Assembly: GCA_905178155.1 (NCBI GenBank)
Contig: CAJINV010000017.1
Span: forward strand, 674,722-738,721
Length of the DNA stretch: 64,000 nucleotides
From: Amoebophrya sp. A120
Lineage: Eukaryota; Sar; Dinophyceae; Syndiniales; Amoebophryaceae
Direction: 5' to 3'
This document shows positions 56,669 through 64,000 of the stretch, in pieces. Within the stretch, counting starts at the first letter, position 1; every line of letters begins with the position of its first letter. The position numbers were made by a program, and so were the translations under genes. The notes under the pieces were generated by a model. The model did no database searches and was not told the DNA's origin. It worked only from the letters and a program-made list of their open reading frames with translations.

Positions 56669-58790
56669 ATGAATCTGTTGCGCCCCTTGCGGCCGACCGA
56701 TTTTCAGTCGACCACCGCGCATCTGAAGAACCTGCGGCCGGCGGCGGCGGAGGCCGACGGGGCAGCCGCGTCTGACTTGCCTCTCGCAAAGCGCGGCAAG
56801 CCCGGCGCGATTAGTGGCGCAGCCGCAGCTCCTGATGGTGCGAAGATGATGACTTCTAGCGGAACGCCGGAACAACACCAAAGTGGAGGCAAGAACAAGG
56901 ATATATTTCTTGGCGCCACTTTAGCGTCCGTCCGGGGTAGTTGTACTACTGGTGCAGCTGTTACTTCTCCTGCGCGCGCCGCCAGTGGCGCGGCCACTAC
57001 AGCTGCAAATACTAGTAGTGCCACGATGATGAACATCAAACCTCCATTAGAAGCTGCTCATGCGCTGCGAACAAACGCTGCCGCCAAGCCCTCGTCCACG
57101 CTGCAGCCCTTGTTTTGCCCACCGGTCTTCAAAAGTAGCGAGGTCAATAGTAAGAATGACAATGACGCTAATAAACAAGCGCAAGAACTACAGCTCAGTC
57201 TGGAGCTCGCCGAGGCCGGGCGGCTGCAGTGCCCGTGCTACCGGGGCTTTGGCCGCATCTTGGTGGTTGGGGACGGGGACCTGTCGTTCGCGGCCTCGTT
57301 TATGGTCCCGGAGAAAAAAGCTAGGATAGAAAATATGCTGTAACGTGCAAAAATAAATAGGTACACGGAAAAAAAAGCACCTGCGTCCGTCTTGCAATGC
57401 CTGAGAGGCATGGTACGTAGTACGGGCAGCCGCAGCTGCTTCCGGCGTGCGACAGAAGACTTTTTATGTATTCATTTTTGCATATTCTTGACAGCATGTG
57501 AACAAACTATGCTAGCTTTTTTCCCTGCGATATCGCTGCTCGGGCACGTAGATCATGATGGCAAATTTGTCACTGCTACGGTGTACGAAAAGGAGCACGA
57601 GTTCCGGAATAAGTACAACCAGCCCCATATGCAACATTGCAAAAACTTTTTCGCACAAATCGTAGTAATTGCCTTTGCCGTGTTGCATGTTGACAGATAT
57701 TGTTGTTTTCCACCTGATCTTGCGTCTGAAAATTCCCTTTCCTCTATGTTGAAAGTACATGCAATTACTACTGTACTATTAAACAATACATCGTTTTGCA
57801 ATGTATACCTGACGTGGTCGAGAATCTCCGTGTGCTCGAGGCTGCGGGGGTGCAGCTTCGCTTTGGGGTTGACGCGACGAAGCTGCAGGAATCGTTTGGG
57901 GACATTAACGGCACGACCACGGGTGGTCGTGGTGCCTCATCCACAGGAGTGAGTAGTTTGTTTTCGATCAAAACTCCCGTAGCTGCCTCTAGTGCTCTCG
58001 GGGATGAAGAACTTCATCAAGAAGTGCAGCTTTTCGATGCAATCATCTTCAATTTTCCCTTCCCCGTGGAGTCGCACAGCATTCAGAGCAAGGAGCGGCT
58101 AATCGAAGAGTTTTTTTCTTCTGCGAAACAGCAACTGGTCCCCAGCACCGGGGAGATTCACATCAGTCTGGTGAACCAGCAGTGGACCAACTGGGGCGTG
58201 TCGCAAATCGGAAAAGGTCAGGGCTTGTATTTGTACGAGGTTTACGCAAATGAAGGTCGTCCCAAAAGCATCGCGCTTCCACTTACTTTTACACGAAGGA
58301 TTGCTGGAAATGATACAGATAAGTCGCGTTTACAAATTTCATTAATACTTCGATCGAAGTACTGACCGTGACCTGATGAAGTCAGTATAGAAATCCGTAA
58401 ACGCTGGCGCTGCAATTTTATGTGTCATAGTCAGCTGATCGTGGTACAGAAGTCGATGTTTTTGAGCACCAGGATAGGGTCCGTGCCTTTGACAAGGACC
58501 ACTGGAAATATTACGCCTGTCGCTTCGGCGACCAGCGTGAGTTTCGCATTCCTTCTCGCGCGAACTACGTCAACAAAAAAGCGCGGACGTTTATCTTCCG
58601 CCGGATCCAGCCTGGCGTGCCGTACTTACGAAAACGAAAAAATGGCTTTTGCTTTCAAAAGGATTCTTCTGCGCACTACCTTGAAGCTTCCGCTACTTAC
58701 GACGCACGGGGAGTAGGGCTAGCTAGTACTGCGAAGAAGCTGTCGCATTTTTACTGTATTCGCGGGCCGTTGTGTCTGCAATGCTCCTAG
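56669..58790 (+). CDS. Bmt5-like rRNA methyltransferase (DUF2431 family)
   Basis: Exons 56669-57300, 57538-57627, 57813-58255, 58435-58790 (1521 nt, 506 residues). The DUF2431 signature is rebuilt by removing IE-21: ILVVGDGDLSFAAS joins LLGHVDHDGKFVTATVY. Next come EKEHEFRNKYNQP, VVENLRVLEAAGVQLRFGVD, FDAIIFNFPFPVESHS, LIEEFFSSAKQQLVPSTGEI, HISLVNQQWTNWGV and GLYLYEV, all in family order. Yeast Bmt5 methylates uridine N3 of 25S rRNA with SAM, so a nucleolar role is likely. The last intron is GT-AG (58256-58434, phase 1) and leads to DKDHWKYYACRFGDQREF and SRANYVNKKARTFIFRRI; the exact C-terminus is less sure. The N-terminal 190 residues are Ala/Ser-rich and have no known domain. Confidence 0.87.
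57301..57532. mobile_element. IE-21, introner element, family F
   Basis: Starts TATGGTCCCGGAG then AAAAAAGCTAGGATAG; ends CTATGCTAGCTTTTTTCCC then TGCGATA, an inverted match. Direct repeat TCGTT (57296-57300) / TCGCT (57533-57537). It splits the SAM-motif region exactly where the family alignment needs a join. Confidence 0.88.
57628..57807. mobile_element. IE-22, introner element, family C-like
   Basis: Starts TATGCAACATTGCAAAAAC, ends CGTTTTGCAATGTATA. Direct repeat CCCCA / CCTGA, two mismatches. Excision joins RNKYNQP to VVENLRVLE in frame. Confidence 0.82.
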
Positions 58791-59789
58791 TAGAAGGCTA
58801 CTTACTTGGGAATGACAAAAATGTTGGGGCCACTGCGACCGCTCGGGTTGCATCGCGAAGTCATGATGAACGAGCTTGGCTTTACCTGTGCGACGCTTCT
58901 CGACATACATAGTTAGTCCCTGCTGTCGTGCGTTTTGCAGCTTCTTCAGGTGCGTAGTATTGCTGCGCAGGCACGGCGCGAAGATGACCTTGCTGAAGAA
59001 TCCATTTTTTCGTTTTTATAGTACGAGGAGATAAACCACCTGACAAATCAGATCATCGGTTCGGGTATGCATGGGGAACACTTATTTTAGCACTTTTTGT
59101 AGATGCGCGCTCTTGATGTCGCGTTCGCATACTCGCAATAGAAATAGTGCGTTGCTGGCGAAGAAAGGGGCGCTTCTTCTCCTACTGCCGTGCTCGACTT
59201 ACGACTTCCAGAACATCACTGCATCGAGCTGCTCGCGCTCTTTGTGTCAACATTAATTGCTGCGCTTTCCTTTCAGAAAGAAAAGCTACCGACTGGGGTC
59301 GCAGCTAATTTTTCCACTCGATCCGGGAAGCAAGGCCAAGGGTCATTGATTTATGACCCTCTTATCTTGTCTGCGGGCTTTGGGGCCTGTGACTGTGTCT
59401 CTCGATCCGTCTCTCCCTTTTGAGTAGGGTCAGCTGCTGGGCCGGCCAGCAGCTGGCAGTACTGTTCCTTTTGGCTGTTGAAATTGCGCTACTGTTCGTG
59501 GCTCCGTGCTGTGTTTTGCTTTGCGGCTGGCTGCGTAAAGGCTTTGCGGCTTGCTCCGCAAAGCAAAACCAGAATCAAAACGCGCAAGACCATTGCTTGA
59601 CAGCTATTGGAAAGTAGACCTTCGGGACTCTGGATTTTTGATTCCGAGATGCCCAGGCGAAGCTTGGCCATCTATTTCGCACGAGCGCAGGGGCAGGCGT
59701 GCCTGCTGAGGCCGTCGCAGCTAGGCTGGTGGTCCATTTTTTGGTGGGCTGTTTACCTGCGGCGGAGCTCCTGGACGAGGGTCTGAAGA
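58791..59789 (+). other. Region with possible small exons, unresolved
   Basis: Several short open segments look coding and lie between splice-like signals: 58946-59006 (LLQVRSIAAQARREDDLAEE), ~59023-59064 (YEEINHLTNQIIGS before GTATGC) and ~59277-59370 (KEKLPTGVAANFSTRSGKQG). They may be 5' exons of the following gene. I could not join them in a single frame with confidence. Confidence 0.3.
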
Positions 59790-59816
59790 TATCACAAAAA
59801 TTTCTTTTGTGATATC
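59788..59816. repeat. Perfect hairpin, 12-bp stem
   Basis: GATATCACAAAA (59788-59799) pairs with TTTTGTGATATC (59805-59816), 5-nt loop. It marks the left end of the tentative IE-23. Confidence 0.85.
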
Positions 59817-59976
59817 TCGAGAAAAAAATTGCAGCGTAGGAGAAGAAGATAGAAACGCGGCGCCTGAAAGAGGATGATGTTACTACAACAAAAGAATCAC
59901 ATCCGAAAGCGCGTCGTGAAAGTTTCGCATCGCTGCTCAACATCTAACTGTGTACTAGAAATGTTCCCTGTGCATA
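59790..59976. mobile_element. IE-23, tentative introner element
   Basis: Starts TATCACAAAAATTTC (like IE-17, TATCACACAAAAA) and ends GTGCATA. The flank TCTGAAGA on the left recurs as CCCGAAGA on the right (59977-59984), 8 bp with two transitions, so the spacing is unlike the other IEs. Excision would lead into EDDKRALALLEAVKLENKKQ. Confidence 0.35.
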
Positions 59977-59979
59977 CCC

Positions 59980-62160
59980 GAAGACGACAAGCGCGCGCTC
60001 GCGCTGCTGGAAGCTGTCAAGCTCGAGAACAAAAAGCAAAACGAATCGCAAAAAAAGCTGGTGGCTGCTCCCGCCATTCTTTCGAAGCTTGTCCCGCTTG
60101 TCCGTTCGAAACTACAAAATCATTCCGTGGGCGGTGTGATGAACAATAGAGCACCCGGGGCCGCCGTCGCAACATCTGCTTCACAAAATGCTAGTAGTAC
60201 ACAACTGAACACCAATAATCTTTCGAAGTTGATTGTGCCCACGAGGACCGCCGTAGCTGCGCGGCCTTCTTTGAAACCGGCTTCCCGGGCTCTTTTACAA
60301 AAGTTCACTTTGCAAAAAGCGCTGAAGCCGCTGCCGACGGTGGGTCGTGTGTCCGGTGGCGGGGCAACAACTTTTGCTACAGGAGCTCCACCTGGTGTCC
60401 TCGTCCGGAAGGGCAACGACAAGACCAGCCCGTTGCAAAAAAAACTGCTTCGCGCCCAGCAAGTTGCGTCTTCAAACAAATTATTGGGCGTTTCTGGTGC
60501 TATTTTAGGGACGAACAAGGGCAGGGAGAATGCGAATCCTGTCCTTGGGAGTAAGATCATCAATCCGCTGCAGCAAAGGCGCGTTGCCTTGCGGGAGATC
60601 CTGGAACGCGCAGGGGTGCTAGCGGGCCGGGGAGGCCGTGGCCCACCTGCTCGGGTGGATAGCGACACTGTTCGGGCAACCGCGAACGCGAAAACCCGCA
60701 CGATCAGAATTGCCACTGGTGGTGGTCAGGTAGGAGTTGTGCCCAAAAATCAAAATGCACCGGGTACCAACATCAATGACGCGGCTACGACTGGCAGAAG
60801 CCTCTTCTCCGGTCCTCCGCAAGGGAACACAGGTCTAAACGATAATCAAGCTGCTTCACGTGTTGTTGTACCACCAGCGCCAAATCGTGGAAATAACATC
60901 AAACCGGCAGCATCTGATCGCCGAGTACATCAGGCCGCGTGGAACAAGGACAACGCAGGCAGTAAACCTGGTTCCCTCAACCTCTTTTCCAATTTCAACG
61001 CGCATCAGAAAACGTTGGCCGACGGCAGTCATCTGTCACCTGCGGGGACCAATACAACCTACTCAGCGTTCTCCGGCGCACAAACTACCCATACGGAAAA
61101 AGGAAGTATCAAGACAAATACCAGTAACGGGCCGGTCCTCTCCGTGCAAGATCGTAAAAACGGCCCGGCAACGTTGAGTAGAGCAAGAACTTCTACACCG
61201 AACTCGTTATTTGTCCCGCAAATTAATACTACAAGCGGGGCACCTGTTCCTCGTGCGGCGAACAAAAGTCATCAAGTTGCTTCCACTACGGCCACGTCGG
61301 CTAATTATAGTAACGCCAAGCAGAGCCAGAGGCAGCAGGTCCGGGCACCAGAGAAGAATCATCCGCGGACGCTGGAGGAACTGAATGCGCAGATCGCCGC
61401 CGCAGCGGCAGGGGGAAAGGCATCGAATAAACCAGTGTCGAATAAGGCAGTTGTTGCAAACAACGGCACAGGCAATAAGATTCAAAACCCGGCGTGGCAC
61501 CAGCCGCAGAAACAAGAGCAACAGGCTGGTATTTTTAACGTCGAAATAAACAAGAGGAATTTGAACGTGGTCAAGGCGCAACCACGACCTGTCGTGCCAC
61601 CTCCATCGCAAAATAAGCTCGTGCAAGAACACTATCGGAACGAAAGCGTGTCGCCGGATGTACTGCTGAACGTTGTGACGCCGGACGAGTACAACCCTTT
61701 CGCCCCGAAGCCGCGCGTCGCGGTTCCCGGGGGGCCGACCGCCAAGGCAAGACCAACCACAAGCGCGTTCGACGACAGGAAGAACAACCTCCACGGTGGC
61801 ATTGATAGTCCGAGCAGGAATAAACTCATTCCCTTCATCGGCGCAGGACAGAACGGGCAACAGCTACACCCACAGCAGCTCCAAAGTAGTCGTGCTGGTA
61901 ATCATGGCAAGTCGTCTCTATTTCAGGGAGCAAGAAGTAACAAAGTCGGCGGCGCAAGTTTGTTCGCAGGGAAAGCCTCAGCGCCGCCTGCAGGAGTGAA
62001 AAAAACGAGTAATCCTATGAAAGACCACAAGGCTGGAGGTAGAGGAGCTGTTTCGCAGAACAACAACAATCCTAATCAACAGAAGCGACCCCATGGTAAG
62101 TTAATACCCCTTGCGCTTGCAGGTCGTGGAGCAAATATAGCAAATCATGCACGGGCATGA
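59980..62160 (+). CDS. Long disordered basic protein, 5' end unresolved
   Basis: The last exon is open from before 59980 to TGA 62158-62160. It begins EDDKRALALLEAVKLENKKQ, then VAAPAILSKLVPLVRSKLQN, followed by about 650 residues rich in Asn, Ala, Gly, Gln, Lys and Pro with few hydrophobic clusters. One short acidic/aromatic patch stands out near the middle-end: SPDVLLNVVTPDEYNPF. No domain is recognised. The true start lies upstream behind at least one intron. Low-complexity composition makes functional inference unsafe, but the single long frame and matching bias support coding. Confidence 0.65.
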   Translation, partial: EDDKRALALLEAVKLENKKQNESQKKLVAAPAILSKLVPLVRSKLQNHSVGGVMNNRAPGAAVATSASQNASSTQLNTNNLSKLIVPTRTAVAARPSLKPASRALLQKFTLQKALKPLPTVGRVSGGGATTFATGAPPGVLVRKGNDKTSPLQKKLLRAQQVASSNKLLGVSGAILGTNKGRENANPVLGSKIINPLQQRRVALREILERAGVLAGRGGRGPPARVDSDTVRATANAKTRTIRIATGGGQVGVVPKNQNAPGTNINDAATTGRSLFSGPPQGNTGLNDNQAASRVVVPPAPNRGNNIKPAASDRRVHQAAWNKDNAGSKPGSLNLFSNFNAHQKTLADGSHLSPAGTNTTYSAFSGAQTTHTEKGSIKTNTSNGPVLSVQDRKNGPATLSRARTSTPNSLFVPQINTTSGAPVPRAANKSHQVASTTATSANYSNAKQSQRQQVRAPEKNHPRTLEELNAQIAAAAAGGKASNKPVSNKAVVANNGTGNKIQNPAWHQPQKQEQQAGIFNVEINKRNLNVVKAQPRPVVPPPSQNKLVQEHYRNESVSPDVLLNVVTPDEYNPFAPKPRVAVPGGPTAKARPTTSAFDDRKNNLHGGIDSPSRNKLIPFIGAGQNGQQLHPQQLQSSRAGNHGKSSLFQGARSNKVGGASLFAGKASAPPAGVKKTSNPMKDHKAGGRGAVSQNNNNPNQQKRPHGKLIPLALAGRGANIANHARA

Positions 62161-63078
62161 ACATAATCTTTTCGTACTCTCGAGCTGATCCGCTTGGGAG
62201 ATGAACTTCAACTTGTACTTGGCGAGTGTTGATGAAATGCAAAAGTCAAAGTCTTTTTTGAAGAAAGCACCTGGATCAGTGCTGAATGGTAATTTTTCGT
62301 TTGCAACATCACGAGTCGTTTCAACTTCGCCATGTATGTCCTTATCTCGGAGACTTTTTTACAAACACCACGGCCAAAAACTTGCTCATTCTAGACACAA
62401 AAACCCACTGGAAAAAAACAAAAAAAAATATGCTGTGGAGAGCCAGGGGCGTTTGCGGTTGCCTCATCACCAGCGGGAAAAAACGCCACCACAACTGCTG
62501 TTCACGTTTTGCTTGTGTAGTAAGTACTCCACTATATTATGTCCCGTATCGGTCTCGTGTCCTTCCTGCCAGTCGCTCATATTGATCTTGAATTTTCTTG
62601 CAAGACGGTGGAGATCAAAGTTTGACTCGGGATCCGATCGTGCTGTCTGCGGGTTCAATCCTTGTTTGTGGTTCGAACGTTTTTTTCGAAGGATTTTCTG
62701 GATCGTGTGAAAGAAATGACCTTTTGATGGAGAGGGTTCCTTTCTCTATGTTGAGTAAATGAGCATTCTGAGAGCAGAAATTGCAGGCGTGCTTTTCATT
62801 TGAAGTCGCCCTGTGCGTTGTTGAGGGTTAACGAGGGAAGATCTATTGAAAGCGATCTGGTGGAGGTGGCGCATTCTTGTTATCCAAAGCAGTTTCTGGT
62901 TACTCAAGACGTTCGGGCAACGTTTTGAAAAGGAAATCGAAGCTGATATGGAAGACCTGGTAGTTGTGGTGTTGACCACTGCTGAGGTGTGTTGTTGGCA
63001 TTTGTGGTTGAGCTTGCAGCTGCTGACTTGTTTTGCTTTGAGGAGTATATGTTGAAAGATCGATGCAGATCTTTCACG
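62161..63078. other. No gene seen
   Basis: Intergenic; nothing recognised. Confidence 0.5.
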
Positions 63079-64000
63079 ATGATGGCGACATGTTTCATCG
63101 AGTTTCTATTTTCTGTTTTTCCAGCACGACGCCTCCGCAAAATAGTACTAGTTTCAGGCTGGAGCATCAGTATTCTGCTCGTCTTCGTGCCCGGCGCAAA
63201 AGCAGTATTTCCTACTAGCTGGCTTGCACCACGACCAGCAGCTTCTACTTCCGGCCGTCCCAGTGCTAGTAGTAGCGGAACAGCCTTTTCCTCGGCCTTG
63301 TTTTCTCCGAGCACTCGGCCTCATCATGTTGACGGCGGCAGCACCAGGCTGCACGAGGATCTGTGTATTCCGGTGCTTTTCTGCACCACGGGCGCCCCGG
63401 TGCTCGTGGAGGATGCTGCAGACCCACCATCAAGTTCCGACAAGAATAACAATTGTCGAGTCCATGCAGGTCTCGACGCGGAACAACTACATCAGGCTGC
63501 GCGAGGCGCCGTTCCGATCAGCAGTACCACTTTGGGCGAGCTAAAGAAGAAAATAGAAGCGAAAACTGGCGTTCCGGCGACCCGGACGAGATTGCTTCTG
63601 GCCGGGAAGGACGGCGTGGTGTTGCGCGATGATGATGATGGTGTCTTTCAGGAGAGTTCTTCTACTACCTCCATGAGAACCAATGTCGCAGACGATTGGA
63701 CGATAGCGCGATGGATCCGCGAAGCGCAAGGTAGAAGTTCCAATGCCGAGGACGACCGGGGGAGAAGGAGGTCGCAGCCAGCAGTAATGTTGCAGGAGAA
63801 CCATCAAGAAATTATGGGCGGTGACGAAGAGCAGCTTTCTTTTCGTCCGCAAGACGGCGGCGTCGGAAGTAGTCGTGCGGCACGGGGACGAGGAAGTAGA
63901 GCCGCTGAAGGTCGTGGAGGAAATAACTCGCGCGTGTACAGCCATGCAAGCGAAGATGACGACACGGACACAAGTTCCCCACCAGACGCTGCTGGGTGTA
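63079..64000 (+). CDS. Ubiquitin-like-domain protein with N-terminal hydrophobic segment, partial
   Basis: Open from ATG 63079 through the window edge (307 codons), so the C-terminus is missing. Residues ~20-42 (RKIVLVSGWSISILLVFVPG and AKA) form a signal peptide or membrane anchor. After a Ser/Pro linker, residues ~150-225 resemble a beta-grasp ubiquitin-like fold: STTLGELKKKIEAKTGVPAT, RTRLLLAGKDGVVLRDDDDG, then an insert and DDWTIARWIREAQ, comparable with ubiquitin's helix and following strands. The tail becomes acidic and Gly/Arg rich. Ubiquitin-like domains are usually cytosolic, so a leader ahead of one suggests a membrane-anchored protein or a secretory/plastid-derived pathway role; this is inference. 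Confidence 0.65.
   Translation, partial: MMATCFIEFLFSVFPARRLRKIVLVSGWSISILLVFVPGAKAVFPTSWLAPRPAASTSGRPSASSSGTAFSSALFSPSTRPHHVDGGSTRLHEDLCIPVLFCTTGAPVLVEDAADPPSSSDKNNNCRVHAGLDAEQLHQAARGAVPISSTTLGELKKKIEAKTGVPATRTRLLLAGKDGVVLRDDDDGVFQESSSTTSMRTNVADDWTIARWIREAQGRSSNAEDDRGRRRSQPAVMLQENHQEIMGGDEEQLSFRPQDGGVGSSRAARGRGSRAAEGRGGNNSRVYSHASEDDDTDTSSPPDAAGC

Noticed and set aside
59645-59789. Open frame reading LGHLFRTSAGAGVPAEAVAA and on
   Set aside because: Looks protein-like, but it does not join in frame to the next exon across IE-23; a different frame does. Left undecided rather than annotated.
1-64000. tRNA or rRNA genes
   Set aside because: No cloverleaf-like or rRNA-like stretch was recognised by eye; a covariance search would be needed to exclude them.

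Overview
The window reads as nuclear DNA of a protist, most likely an alveolate close to the syndinian dinoflagellate parasite Amoebophrya. That assignment is inferred from architecture, not from a marker gene. Every gene I can support lies on the + strand, as in dinoflagellate one-way gene arrays. The proteins are eukaryotic (Pus7-type pseudouridine synthase, Bmt5-like rRNA methyltransferase, MORN, BART and longin R-SNARE proteins). Many coding regions are cut by short elements that look like DNA transposons but behave as introns. Published work on Amoebophrya describes invasive, non-canonical introns (introner elements, IEs) of this general kind.

Layout: a TPM-protein-like C-terminal tail (1-76); an unknown multi-exon gene (1211-2519); a secreted coiled-coil protein (3413-5056); a Methyltransf_16 lysine methyltransferase (5689-7548); a secreted Cys-containing protein (8155-9281); an aspartate kinase split by five IEs (10442-14033); a large secretory-type protein (15420-20013 or 20115); a MORN-repeat protein (20822-24014); a Pus7/TruD pseudouridine synthase in one exon (24975-28586); a coiled-coil protein (29613-32527); a BART-domain protein (33249-34606); a tandem array of four longin R-SNARE-like genes (35721-46417); a ~2000-residue coiled-coil protein with ten exons (47438-55206); a Bmt5-like methyltransferase (56669-58790); a long disordered protein (exon ending 62160); and the 5' part of a gene with an N-terminal hydrophobic segment and a ubiquitin-like domain (63079 to the edge).

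The central feature is about 22 IEs, numbered IE-1 to IE-23 (IE-23 tentative). They are usually 120-350 bp, start with TAT and end with ATA, have terminal inverted repeats of 15-40 bp, and are flanked by 5-bp direct repeats. Removing one IE plus one copy of the direct repeat restores the reading frame in every case tested. Summed exon lengths are multiples of three for the aspartate kinase (2301 nt), the coiled-coil genes (2658 and 6021 nt), the Bmt5-like gene (1521 nt) and all four R-SNARE genes (753, 819, 756, 828 nt). Few of these junctions can be GT-AG. Ordinary GT-AG introns occur beside them, some at positions shared between paralogues. The R-SNARE array gives a natural before/after test: IE sites filled in one copy are empty in its sister. 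The four SNARE motifs have His or Asn in place of the central (zero-layer) Arg.
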